Shown here piece after piece: positions 1 through 9,043 of a stretch of 62,411 nucleotides of DNA; the first letter of the stretch is position 1; the number at the start of each line of letters is the position of its first letter. The notes beneath the pieces were generated by a model that saw nothing but the letters and a program-made list of their open reading frames with translations, did no database searches and had not been told where the DNA came from. The DNA lies in NCBI GenBank assembly GCA_964486725.1, contig CAZAOK010000009.1:1-62411 (forward strand), written 5' to 3'. Position numbers and translations under genes: made by a program. Origin of the DNA: M55B154 sp964486725. Lineage in GTDB: Bacteria > Spirochaetota > UBA4802 > UB4802.

Positions 1-1
1 C

Positions 2-607
2 ATAGTATTTGCCATACCCATGTTATTTTTCACAAAAAAAGAAGGGACTCCCGGTGCAGGGGACAACCTGATCGCCTCATCCATAACCGTGGAAATTGCC
101 CGCATGTTCGGGAAGAAAGCACCAAAAGAAAACAGGCCGCGATACACCCGCATCATCCTGGCCAGTTTTGACGCGGAAGAATCGGGGATACGGGGAGCAC
201 GGGCGTATGCCCGTATGCACCGGGATGAACTTACCTCTATGCCCACGTGGCTATTCAACATGGACAGCCTGTATTACACCCATCGTATCAAGTTTCTTAC
301 CAGGGACCTGAACGGTTTTATCAGGCTCTCCTCTCAAATGGCAGATGACTGCACCCGGATAGCCCATTCACTGGGATATAACGCCGAACCCTTCAGTTTG
401 TACCCGGGAGCAGGTGCCACCGATGCGGCTGAGCTGGCGAAAATCGGTGTCCATGCCACCACCCTTATCGCACTGGCAACCGAACCTGAAAAAGAAGACT
501 CGGTATATCACACGCAGAATGATACGGTAGACAGCATCGAACCGGGTGTGGTGGAAGCAGCCATTTCCATAGCCGCTTCCTTTATCAGGGAGAAGGACGG
601 GAGCTAA
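2..607 (+). CDS. M28-family zinc aminopeptidase, C-terminal part
   Basis: The gene enters from outside the window, and the reading frame is open from base 2, so the N-terminus is missing. What remains is the C-terminal half of an M28 peptidase domain. It has a GAGDN motif (metal-bridging Asp), a DAEESGIRGARAYA segment matching the family's EE metal/catalytic pair, and a late YHTQNDT motif supplying the last metal-binding His. Family members use two zinc ions to release N-terminal amino acids. Whether this one is secreted cannot be judged without the N-terminus. The stop codon overlaps the end of the convergent phosphofructokinase gene by 4 bp, and no terminator is visible. Confidence 0.8.
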   Translation: MVFAIPMLFFTKKEGTPGAGDNLIASSITVEIARMFGKKAPKENRPRYTRIILASFDAEESGIRGARAYARMHRDELTSMPTWLFNMDSLYYTHRIKFLTRDLNGFIRLSSQMADDCTRIAHSLGYNAEPFSLYPGAGATDAAELAKIGVHATTLIALATEPEKEDSVYHTQNDTVDSIEPGVVEAAISIAASFIREKDGS

Positions 608-1914
608 TTCTTCATGGAAACCGGTTGCCCGGTGGCCTCTATCACGCTGTTGTAGAAACGAGAACAGGGGTCGATCTGCTTTCTTCTTGATACTGCCAGA
701 TCAATGGGCACGTGGGTGAATATGTTATTCCATTGTCCGATCACCAGGTCGGTTTTCCCCGCCATGGCAGCATGTACCGCGTGCTGGCCAAGTATCGCAC
801 AATAGATTGAATCATCAGGTACCGCGGGAGCGCTCCTAATCATGTAACTTGGATCTATATACTTGAGATTGATCTCAACATTCTTTTCATAAAAATAACT
901 GTTGATCCGGTCTTTCAGGTATATCCCGATATCGGCCAGCTTCACATTCCCGGACGGATCATATGTTTTCGGGCCTTCTTTCTGTAAAATATCCTGCCCC
1001 GCCCCTTCGGCCACGCAGATTACAGCATGACCTCTTCTGCTAAGACGTTTCTCAAGATGTGCAAGAAAACCATTTTTTCCCTCCATGTCAAAGGGTACCT
1101 CGGGCAGCAATACAAAATTCACGTCATTTATGGCAAGGGCCGCGCTGGCCGCGATAAATCCCGAATGTCTTCCCATAAGCTTTACCAGGCCAACACCGTT
1201 GGGTGCACCCCGGGCCTCGTTATGGGCGGCATAAATGGCATTTACTGAATTAGATACGGCCGTCTCGAAGCCGAATGATCGCTGGATGTAACTGATATCA
1301 TTATCAATAGTCTTCGGGATTCCGATAACTGCCAGGTCAACCCCCCGCTCACGGGCAAGTTCGGAAAAATCATGGGCACCCCTGAGTGTACCGTCACCGC
1401 CGATGGCATACAGTATATTAAAATTCATCTCCTCCAGCGTATCCATAAGCAGTTCCATGTCTTCAGTACCCCCACGGGAAGAGCCCAGTATGGTACCACC
1501 CTGCATATGTATATTTTTTACATTATCCGGGGTAAGGTCCATCATGGGGTACCCCTTCGCAGGGTTCAACCCGTTGTACCCGTAAGGAATTCCCACAACT
1601 TTCTCTGTATTGTAATGATAAAATGATTCCATAACGATAGATCGTATCACGTCATTTATTCCCGGACATATACCGCCGCACGAAACGATTGCCGGCCTTG
1701 CCTCCCCCGGCTTAAAGTATATCTTTTCCCTTGGCCCCGCCACCTCGAAACTCTGCTGAAGCCTCTCACCATCAAAGCTGGTATCCTTCGTGAACAGTGT
1801 ATTATACAATAATCGGGTTTCATCCGACTCAAAGGCTTTTTCCCTGGAAGAAAACATATCCAAAAGCGGGCAGTCAACGGTGCACTGGCCAAGTGACTTG
1901 ATACTGAAATCCAT
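604..1914 (-). CDS. pfkA: 6-phosphofructokinase, long spirochaete/plant-type
   Basis: This 436-residue phosphofructokinase of glycolysis phosphorylates fructose 6-phosphate to the 1,6-bisphosphate. Visible motifs are GGICPG (about residues 80-85), GGDGT (172-176) and PKTIDND (200-206). The Gly in GGDGT is the residue that normally marks ATP rather than pyrophosphate as donor. The Lys in PKTIDND is the residue usually seen in pyrophosphate enzymes and in plant-type ATP enzymes. Donor choice is therefore probably ATP but unproven. The protein is about 100 residues longer than E. coli PfkA because of an N-terminal extension, as in treponemal and plant homologues. The ATG start has a good AAGGAG site. 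The gene is divergent from the glycosyltransferase block. Confidence 0.9.
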   Translation of the reverse strand: MDFSIKSLGQCTVDCPLLDMFSSREKAFESDETRLLYNTLFTKDTSFDGERLQQSFEVAGPREKIYFKPGEARPAIVSCGGICPGINDVIRSIVMESFYHYNTEKVVGIPYGYNGLNPAKGYPMMDLTPDNVKNIHMQGGTILGSSRGGTEDMELLMDTLEEMNFNILYAIGGDGTLRGAHDFSELARERGVDLAVIGIPKTIDNDISYIQRSFGFETAVSNSVNAIYAAHNEARGAPNGVGLVKLMGRHSGFIAASAALAINDVNFVLLPEVPFDMEGKNGFLAHLEKRLSRRGHAVICVAEGAGQDILQKEGPKTYDPSGNVKLADIGIYLKDRINSYFYEKNVEINLKYIDPSYMIRSAPAVPDDSIYCAILGQHAVHAAMAGKTDLVIGQWNNIFTHVPIDLAVSRRKQIDPCSRFYNSVIEATGQPVSMKN

Positions 1915-2011
1915 ATTGCAGCTCCTTGATAAAAAAATCTATACCCACAGGATACAATAACCTGTTTGAAATGCAACAAGGAAACATGGTATAATGCGCT
2001 ATAAATGTATC

Positions 2012-2042
2012 TTGACAACAGGCGCCCCGTTATATGTACAAT
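2012..2042 (+). promoter_or_regulatory. Possible promoter of the glycosyltransferase block
   Basis: A perfect TTGACA (2012-2017) is followed after 19 bp by TACAAT (2037-2042), in an extended TG context. The spacing is long. The 178-bp gap between the divergent pfk and glycosyltransferase genes must also hold the pfk promoter, for which no clear match was found. Confidence 0.35.
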
Positions 2043-2092
2043 GCACCATTATCGATTATATATAATATTTTTACCCGGAGCAGGTATAAGAA

Positions 2093-3778
2093 TTGAAAAT
2101 CCATCGCAATATAATTGACATTATTTCAGAGAAGCCGGTGCTTTTGGTACTGCTTTTCAATGCCGTGTTGTATCTAACCGGCATCACCTGGGGGCTGCCA
2201 CATAATGCCACGTGGCTTTCAGATTCACTGGCACCTTATCACCCACTGGTGGGGCTTAGCCAGGGATTCTCTTTCGGGTATTATCACAAATACCCCATGG
2301 TGCATCAGCTTATACTGGCCTTACTGAACATCCCCATAGTGATCGCCATGGGTGCCGGGGCGGTTACCCCGAAAGGTCTGTCACTTGAACGGCTGCTTGA
2401 AGCAGCCCAGTCGCCGGAGTATGTCACCTGGCTTATACTGGTAGACCGCCTTGTTACCGTGATCATGGCCCTTGTCATGATATACTTCGTATATCGGGCC
2501 ACCCGTGAATTGTTCTCCGAGCGGGCAGCGGTATTCGCCGCCCTTGTTGCATCTTTCAATACCGCAATAAATTTCTACTCACACGTAGCCAAGGTCGAAG
2601 TGCCCTTTCTGTGCTGGGCCATGATAGCCCTCTATTTTCTTATCCGGGTGGTAAAATACGGCACTCGAAGGGATTATATCGGCGTTGCCATATTCACCTG
2701 TCTCGCCTTTGGCACCAAGGATCAAGCCTATGCCGTCTTCGTACTGCCCTTTATACTGTTCATACTGCTTTTTCCCGTAATATACCGTAACAAGGGCGAA
2801 AACCCATTCAGGGCCCTTTTCACCAGGAACTTCATCACCTTCGCCGCTGTATTCATAGCCGGCACCGTCATAGTAGAAAACCTGGTTTTGAATTTTTCCG
2901 GTTTTCAGAAACGCCTGGGCTTTCTGCTGGGAGAAGGGGGAACACGGTCCATCAGCTATACTCTTGAACCAGACGGCATAGTGGCACTGCTGGTTGATTC
3001 CATCCGGTCAATGGCAAGTGATACCATGGGCTGGCCGCTCCTTGCCCTCTGTGCTGCCGGTATTTTGATGGCGGTGATTAAGAATCGGAATAACAGCAGG
3101 CAGCTTTTGTTATCACTGGTATTCTTTATCGCTTCGCTGTCTTTCTACCTTTTCTTTGTTCAGATAATACGACAAAGCAATGTACGCTTTATTATGCCCA
3201 TAAGCCTTTTCCTTACTGTATATGGAGGCTATGCCATAGACCGGGGACTTGCCGTGTCCAGGGGACTTTTTAAATTCGCTTTCATTATCATTGTAACCGC
3301 CTCAATGGCATACGGCTTTTATCTCACCATACACGTCAACGCCAACCTGCTGTTTGATACCCGCTACAGGGCGGAAGAATGGATGCAGCAGCACATGGAA
3401 AAAAACGCGACTATTGAATATTATGCCTACGAACATTACCTCCCCCGGTTTCCCGGGAATACCTTTACCTACAGGGTAAAAAACGATGTGCTGGACATTG
3501 ACGAAAGAAAACCCGACTACATCGTTATAACATCCCATTATTACAGGAGGTACCTTGGCCGGATCAGTGACGAGGTTATCAGCGGCAGGATCGTTACCAA
3601 CGAGAAGGGAAAGCAGTTCAAGCGAACACAGTTCCCGGTATTCTTTCATAAGTTATTTAACAGAAAACTACCGTATAAAAGGGCTGCCCGGTTTGATTAC
3701 AATATACCCGGATTCAAACGGATAAGTTTTTCACGCCTGAGCCCGGACCATATCATAATTTACAAGAGAACGGAGTAA
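2093..3778 (+). CDS. GT-C membrane glycosyltransferase (ArnT/PMT-like)
   Basis: This 561-residue protein has roughly ten hydrophobic segments, starting at about residues 16-34, and a hydrophilic C-terminal domain from about residue 440. The first large loop contains a LSDSLAPYHP motif. In GT-C/GT39-type enzymes the catalytic Asp sits in this loop and faces the outside. Such enzymes transfer sugars from polyprenyl-phosphate carriers. The acceptor is unknown. The start is a TTG preceded by GGAG at a rather long distance. It is followed 10 bp later by an alpha/beta hydrolase and then a second GT-C protein, so the three are probably co-transcribed. Confidence 0.75.
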   Translation: MKIHRNIIDIISEKPVLLVLLFNAVLYLTGITWGLPHNATWLSDSLAPYHPLVGLSQGFSFGYYHKYPMVHQLILALLNIPIVIAMGAGAVTPKGLSLERLLEAAQSPEYVTWLILVDRLVTVIMALVMIYFVYRATRELFSERAAVFAALVASFNTAINFYSHVAKVEVPFLCWAMIALYFLIRVVKYGTRRDYIGVAIFTCLAFGTKDQAYAVFVLPFILFILLFPVIYRNKGENPFRALFTRNFITFAAVFIAGTVIVENLVLNFSGFQKRLGFLLGEGGTRSISYTLEPDGIVALLVDSIRSMASDTMGWPLLALCAAGILMAVIKNRNNSRQLLLSLVFFIASLSFYLFFVQIIRQSNVRFIMPISLFLTVYGGYAIDRGLAVSRGLFKFAFIIIVTASMAYGFYLTIHVNANLLFDTRYRAEEWMQQHMEKNATIEYYAYEHYLPRFPGNTFTYRVKNDVLDIDERKPDYIVITSHYYRRYLGRISDEVISGRIVTNEKGKQFKRTQFPVFFHKLFNRKLPYKRAARFDYNIPGFKRISFSRLSPDHIIIYKRTE

Positions 3779-3788
3779 TCCCCTGGTA

Positions 3789-4802
3789 ATGAAACGACGA
3801 AATATCATAATAATACTGATGGCAGCACTGATTGCCATCCCCATTCTCTGGATAGTATACTCTGCGGTGAGCAACAGTATAATCACCTCCCGTTGGCTGC
3901 AAGCTCCCCACCCCTCAGGTGAACGTATACAGACAGGTAACACTTCACTTTTCATGCGGGTAAAAGGACAGGGTACACCGGCGGTCATCATCCAGACCGG
4001 CCTGGGTTCAACCTCCCTTGAATGGTGGCACATACAGGACCGTCTTGCCGAAGATGCAACAGTGATAACCTATGACAGGAATGCCTACGGTTGGAGCCTG
4101 TCATCAGGTACACCGGCAACCGCTGAAAACGTTACCACCAATCTCCGGGCCATTTTAAAGAAAAAGGGAACACGCGGCCCGTACATACTGGTGGGGCACG
4201 ACATAGGCGCCCTGTACACCCAGCACTTTGCCAGGAAACACCCGGGTGAGGTGGCCGGCGTCGTCATGATAAATCCCATCACCACTGAATATGGTCTGTT
4301 GAAGGAAGAGCTGCCCCGCGTGTTCTACCAGAACCTCATAAGGAGAACTCCGAAACTGCGAATTGCAGGCCTTGCTGCCGACGCGGGGATAATGCGCTCA
4401 TTGCGGATACTGGTGAATGAAAACATCCCCTGCGATGTCCTTGATGACGTCATATCCCACTACTCGAGGGGGGACGTGTATGATGCCATGATACAAGAAT
4501 ATGGATCCAGCCTCAACACCAGCATACAGCAGGTACAAGACGCCGGCCCTTTCCCCAGCCGTCCTCTTACCATTCTCAGGTACTCAGAAAAAGATTACCG
4601 TAACAGGCTGTATAAATTCCAGATGTCCTGGGATGAGGCCAGGATGGTAAACCGCGTATACAGCACCATATTCAGGAAGGCAGCTGGCCTGTCACCGCGT
4701 GGTACACTACGCCAGTCACAAAAGGGACTTCACTACCTGCACCTTGATGACCCGCAACTGGTAATTGAAAGTATACAGAAACAGTTGCGGCTCTCAAGAT
4801 AA
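3789..4802 (+). CDS. Membrane-anchored alpha/beta hydrolase with Asp nucleophile
   Basis: This 337-residue protein has one N-terminal membrane segment (about residues 5-27, signal anchor), so the catalytic domain is probably outside the inner membrane. The oxyanion/strand region reads IIQTGLGSTSLEWW. The nucleophile elbow is GHDIG, with Asp where lipases and esterases have Ser. Asp at this place is typical of haloalkane dehalogenases and epoxide hydrolases. A late HYLHLDDPQ supplies the catalytic His region. The substrate is unknown. It lies between two GT-C genes, 10 and 30 bp from them, which suggests a role in the same surface-glycan or lipid pathway, but this is inference. Confidence 0.75.
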   Translation: MKRRNIIIILMAALIAIPILWIVYSAVSNSIITSRWLQAPHPSGERIQTGNTSLFMRVKGQGTPAVIIQTGLGSTSLEWWHIQDRLAEDATVITYDRNAYGWSLSSGTPATAENVTTNLRAILKKKGTRGPYILVGHDIGALYTQHFARKHPGEVAGVVMINPITTEYGLLKEELPRVFYQNLIRRTPKLRIAGLAADAGIMRSLRILVNENIPCDVLDDVISHYSRGDVYDAMIQEYGSSLNTSIQQVQDAGPFPSRPLTILRYSEKDYRNRLYKFQMSWDEARMVNRVYSTIFRKAAGLSPRGTLRQSQKGLHYLHLDDPQLVIESIQKQLRLSR

Positions 4803-4832
4803 CTACATTCACAATGACAGAGGTCATATGGC

Positions 4833-6560
4833 ATGAGAAATTCATTTACTGATCCCGGAAAAGCCATACGCCGCATGGCGGTCATAGTCGGTGCACTAGC
4901 ATTCTGCTATGTCCTGTATTATTTCAACTACCTTGAAACTCCCAGCGCCGACTACATGAATAACTTTCTACCCCGGGTAAAAGATTACATGAATGGCAAC
5001 TTTCCCGGAAGCTCATTCAAGATACTCCCCGTATACAACCTGCTCCTGGCATTGCTCACCCCGTTGAATCCCCTGGATACATTTGATCCGGTGTATTTAA
5101 CCGCAATCATAGTAAACCTTATACTATTCATTCCTTACCTGGCAGTTGTGTGGGCATTATACCGCAGGTGGCTTGGGGCTCCCTATGCCCTGGTGGCCAT
5201 GCTTTTTCTATCAGCAAACATTTATACCGTGTATACAGCCATTAACGGGGAACTGGAGATGCTGCTCACCCTTCTCATTGCCCTTACCATCTACTTTACC
5301 GTCAAGAATTCGCGCCTGGCCTATCTCACCTCGTGGCTGGCGGCTGGCACCAAGTGGGACGCGGTATTTACCGTACCGGCTGCCATGTATCGTGATTTTT
5401 TCGAGAACAGAAAAAAGATCCTCTCCATTGTTCTTGGCGCACTGGCCTCCACCATCGCCATATCCTGGATCCTGCTCATCATCTACCAGAAAAGCGGCGC
5501 CGGAAATCATACCTACGTGGGGGAAATAGCACAGAGAGGACCTAATATTTACATGTTCTTTATTGACTGTTTCCTGGTGGCTTCCTCCTTCGTTGCCTGG
5601 ATGGGAACCCATATCTATTTTTCAGATATTTTTTTGATCCAGGCTGTACTGGCACTTCTGCTTTTGGTTTTCGGTATACTGGTGCTGGTCTTACTGGTGT
5701 GGGGTGGTATACTTTTCATACGACTTCACTGGAGAACACAGGTTCCCCTTCTCCTTGCAACAGGGGGCTTTCTGCTGGTGCACGTGGTATACCAGAATAC
5801 CAAGGCACGATACGTGCTTCCAGTATTATGGCTTCTTAACCTCTTTCTCTTTTATGGTTTGCAGCATGGCATCATCCCCTTCATGGGTAAAAAATGGAGC
5901 AATATCAACAAACAGTATAGAAAAAAACTCGCCATCACCACTTTTACCCTGGGCCTGGCTGTATTTACTTTCGCTTCATCATTTACCATGCTTGAGGCAG
6001 GCATTCTTCCCTATGCCTGGGCACTGGCATTTACAGCCGCTGGGGTAATCACGGTTCGATTTACCACCGGCGCTGGCAACAATATCATCCTGGCCTCTGC
6101 CCTTGTCTTCGGGATACTGTTTTCATTCATGACTGGATACGGCTCCAAAACAATGGACCATTACAGCCTGCGAAGGGTTGAATTCAAAAAAGCCGGTATG
6201 TGGTACAAGAATAACGGCACAAAAGATGACAGGATGCTTATCAGCGAAACCAACGTGGCCATGTATTACAGCGGGTTGGGAAGAAACCGGTTTATCCAGT
6301 CTAAAAACCTGCCAGGCAACACCATGCAGGGTGTAGTAGAGGAATGTACCCGAAGGGGCATTACCCTGGTATTTATTGATGATTTCTATATTCGACGACT
6401 CAAGGTCAGGGACAAGAATGCTCTCATGCGTAATGCAGCAACCCTGAAAATGATCCGTGAAAACGCTGCAGATAACCCGCATTTTATTCACGTTAAGACC
6501 TTTATAACAGGACATGATATCAGAAGTCATTTATACAGGTTTATACCGGAAAAGCGCTAA
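4833..6560 (+). CDS. GT-C membrane glycosyltransferase
   Basis: This 575-residue polytopic protein has the layout of the first GT-C gene: an N-terminal helix (about 12-32), a loop containing SADYMNNFLPR with a candidate catalytic Asp, eight or more further membrane helices, and a soluble C-terminal domain from about residue 445. GT-C proteins of this kind add sugars from lipid-linked donors on the outer face of the inner membrane. It is the third gene of the likely 2093-6560 transcription unit. The acceptor is not predictable. It resembles DUF2029/GT39-type proteins only in general architecture. Confidence 0.7.
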   Translation: MRNSFTDPGKAIRRMAVIVGALAFCYVLYYFNYLETPSADYMNNFLPRVKDYMNGNFPGSSFKILPVYNLLLALLTPLNPLDTFDPVYLTAIIVNLILFIPYLAVVWALYRRWLGAPYALVAMLFLSANIYTVYTAINGELEMLLTLLIALTIYFTVKNSRLAYLTSWLAAGTKWDAVFTVPAAMYRDFFENRKKILSIVLGALASTIAISWILLIIYQKSGAGNHTYVGEIAQRGPNIYMFFIDCFLVASSFVAWMGTHIYFSDIFLIQAVLALLLLVFGILVLVLLVWGGILFIRLHWRTQVPLLLATGGFLLVHVVYQNTKARYVLPVLWLLNLFLFYGLQHGIIPFMGKKWSNINKQYRKKLAITTFTLGLAVFTFASSFTMLEAGILPYAWALAFTAAGVITVRFTTGAGNNIILASALVFGILFSFMTGYGSKTMDHYSLRRVEFKKAGMWYKNNGTKDDRMLISETNVAMYYSGLGRNRFIQSKNLPGNTMQGVVEECTRRGITLVFIDDFYIRRLKVRDKNALMRNAATLKMIRENAADNPHFIHVKTFITGHDIRSHLYRFIPEKR

Positions 6561-6763
6561 AAATTGTTGCATTTATGCAGCGGCAGCCTGTTGCAAATAT
6601 GATACATTGTATCCTCAAAATTATGAATACAGGCTAAAACCCGTATATTTTTTTATTATGGCCCATATCCCCTCGTAATACCAGCACTTAAGACGTTCCG
6701 ATATTCCTGTTCGGCACGATTAATGCTTCATTAATTGTTTCACAGTGTTAGAAGAGGAATGTT
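6561..6763. other. Intergenic gap inside the glycosyltransferase block
   Basis: This 203-bp stretch has no convincing ORF, terminator or consensus promoter. An AGAGGAAT ribosome site lies just before the next ATG. It probably contains the promoter of the 6764-10279 unit. Confidence 0.4.
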
Positions 6764-7981
6764 ATGAACAAAAGAAATAAAATAAAGGTGGCGCTCTTTT
6801 CAGATATTCTCCGTGAGAATATTGACGGGGTCACATACACCCTGTATAATATCATTGATCGAATTCCCACAGATGAGTTTGACTATCTTTTTATAACGGC
6901 ATATCCCCCCGATGACAGGGAAAGGGTGCCTTTTAACGTAGAGACCTGCAATTATGTGCGATTTCCACTGTACAAGGATTACCCTCTGGCTCTTCCGTTT
7001 TTCAACGGAAAGCTTGAGAAGGCCCTTGAGGAGTTTCAGCCCGATGTTATCCATTTTACCACGCCGGCACTTCTGGGTCGTTACGCGCTGAAATACGGCT
7101 TAGAGAACAATATACCGGTTTTCAGCACCTATCACACCCACTACCTTGCGTATATCGACTATTACCTGAATTTTTTACCGGGGCTGGCCAGTGCGGTAAA
7201 GGCGCTGGTACGCAAGATCACCGTGTGGTTTTATAACCAATGCGACGTCACCTTTGTCCCCACTCAACCCATAAAGGATGAATTGAAAGAAGCCGGGGTG
7301 AATGAAGAGGGCATGAAGATATGGGGCAGGGGCATCGACATGGATAAGTTCAACCCCTCCTTCAGGGATGAAGAATACATGGACGACCTGTGCGGCAAGG
7401 GCACCACGCGCATATTGTTCGTAAGCCGCCTTGTTGATGAAAAAGAACTGAAGACGCTGGAGAATGTGTACAAAATACTGGAAGAGAAACGACCCGGCGT
7501 AAAGATGGTTATCACCGGTGACGGCCCCCGCGCAAAGCGAATGCAGAGACGCATGCCCAATGCGGTGTTCACCGGAAAACTGGTTGGGGAAGACCTGGCA
7601 CGGATTTACGCCTCCAGTGATCTTTTTCTGTTCCCTTCCATAACCGAGACATTTGGAAACGTGGTGCTTGAGGCCATGGCATCCGGTCTTCCTGTGGTAT
7701 GCGCGGCACAGGGTGGCCCAATGGGTATCGTTGAACATGGAAAAACCGGGTATCACGCAAAACCCAAGAACGCGGATGATTTTTACAAATACATATCAAA
7801 ACTGCTTGACGATGATGATCTTTTTACCCGTACAGGCAAAAACGCTGTTGCGTACGCAAGGAAACAGAGCTGGGACGCGCTCTGTGATGATATGTTCGAT
7901 ACATACAGGTCGCATTTCGGTGAATACGTAATAGCCGCCCCATCTGAAAAGGACGAAGAAAGAAATGAAGTTGCAATCTGA
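6764..7981 (+). CDS. GT4 glycosyltransferase, group 1
   Basis: This 405-residue cytosolic glycosyltransferase has the GT-B fold. The N-terminal half has the DGVTYTLYN glycine-rich start and a HTHYLAYIDYY segment. The C-terminal half has RILFVSRLVDEKE, VITGDGP and the retaining-enzyme acidic motif in SITETFGNVVLEAMASG. This pattern resembles diacylglycerol or polyprenol mannosyl/glucosyltransferases such as MgtA/PimB-type proteins. It overlaps the downstream flippase-like gene by 17 bp, a sign of tight translational coupling. It probably builds a lipid-linked glycan or glycolipid at the inner membrane. The sugar is unknown. Confidence 0.85.
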   Translation: MNKRNKIKVALFSDILRENIDGVTYTLYNIIDRIPTDEFDYLFITAYPPDDRERVPFNVETCNYVRFPLYKDYPLALPFFNGKLEKALEEFQPDVIHFTTPALLGRYALKYGLENNIPVFSTYHTHYLAYIDYYLNFLPGLASAVKALVRKITVWFYNQCDVTFVPTQPIKDELKEAGVNEEGMKIWGRGIDMDKFNPSFRDEEYMDDLCGKGTTRILFVSRLVDEKELKTLENVYKILEEKRPGVKMVITGDGPRAKRMQRRMPNAVFTGKLVGEDLARIYASSDLFLFPSITETFGNVVLEAMASGLPVVCAAQGGPMGIVEHGKTGYHAKPKNADDFYKYISKLLDDDDLFTRTGKNAVAYARKQSWDALCDDMFDTYRSHFGEYVIAAPSEKDEERNEVAI

Positions 7982-9041
7982 CATAGAAACCATGGTTCCT
8001 GAACAGATGAAGGAACAAAAACCCGGTACCCTTGTGAAAGTATTGAAGCTTGCCGGACTTGCCCTCGGGCTCGGGTTGCTATACATGTTTGTCCGCAATT
8101 CCAGCCTGGATGCCATTTGGATACAGCTGTCAACCATTGGATGGAAATTCATATTCCTTATCGGTGTCAGCTTCGTTTCTTATTTCCTGGTCACTATCGC
8201 CTGGCGTCAGTCTTTCCTGGAAGCTCCCCGGGGCATTGGCATTATGCGCCTGTTCGTTCTGCGCCTTATCGGGGAAAGCCTGGCACAGATAAATCCTACC
8301 AACGTGATCGCGGGCGACACCCTTAAAGCGGTTCTGCTTCGCAAAAAAGGGGTACCCTACCAGTCAAGTATCGTGTCTCTTACCATATCACGCTTTCTTA
8401 TCGTTCTTTCAAGCGTTGCCCTCATGGCTATAGGGGTATACATATTTCTTGACCATATACAGGCACTGGCCAGCCAGAAGATGATCATCATTCTGACACT
8501 TATCATGGTGGCTATCCTGTTGTTACTATTCTCACTGCTGCACACAGGCATGGGGCTGTTCGGACTACCGGTAAGGGTAATGACATCACTGTTTCCTCAC
8601 TCTGGAAAAATAAGCGCCCTTGCAGAAAACCTGAAACTTATTGACGAAGAATTAACAGAGTTTTATCGCAGAAAGAAACTATCCTTCTTCTCGGCATTCT
8701 GTCTTTCGTTTCTTCACCGAATCACCGGTGCGGGTGAATTCTTCGTAATTTTAATTTTTCTCGGAATTGATATTTCATTCTTCTCATGTGTTGCCATAGA
8801 GATCGGTGTCATGGTATTCAAGGCCCTCGGGTCATTTATACCGGGTCAGATTGGTATCGAAGAATATGGCAACAAGGTTATGCTCGATTTCGTAAACGTA
8901 CCCGGATCAGAAATATGGATAACGGTTTCCATTCTTCGCCGGGCGCGCCAGCTTTTCTGGATCGGGCTGGGAGTAATACTGTTTTCCCTCATGATCGGAA
9001 GAAAAACACCAAACCCGGTCATGGCTGAACAAAGGAGTTAG
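7965..9041 (+). CDS. Lysylphosphatidylglycerol-synthase-type membrane domain protein (flippase-like)
   Basis: This 358-residue protein has about eight membrane helices and the LPG_synthase_TM/UPF0104 pattern. That pattern includes an early EALAQINPTNVIAGDTLKAV-like segment (here ESLAQINPTN...GDTLKA) and a late GSFIPGQIGIEEYG motif. In MprF the same domain moves a modified lipid across the membrane, and stand-alone versions are usually found beside glycosyltransferases. Its place between two GT4 genes (17-bp overlap upstream, 2-bp gap downstream) supports a role in flipping or handling the lipid product. No aminoacyl-transfer domain is present. Confidence 0.8.
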   Translation: MKLQSDIETMVPEQMKEQKPGTLVKVLKLAGLALGLGLLYMFVRNSSLDAIWIQLSTIGWKFIFLIGVSFVSYFLVTIAWRQSFLEAPRGIGIMRLFVLRLIGESLAQINPTNVIAGDTLKAVLLRKKGVPYQSSIVSLTISRFLIVLSSVALMAIGVYIFLDHIQALASQKMIIILTLIMVAILLLLFSLLHTGMGLFGLPVRVMTSLFPHSGKISALAENLKLIDEELTEFYRRKKLSFFSAFCLSFLHRITGAGEFFVILIFLGIDISFFSCVAIEIGVMVFKALGSFIPGQIGIEEYGNKVMLDFVNVPGSEIWITVSILRRARQLFWIGLGVILFSLMIGRKTPNPVMAEQRS

Positions 9042-9043
9042 AC

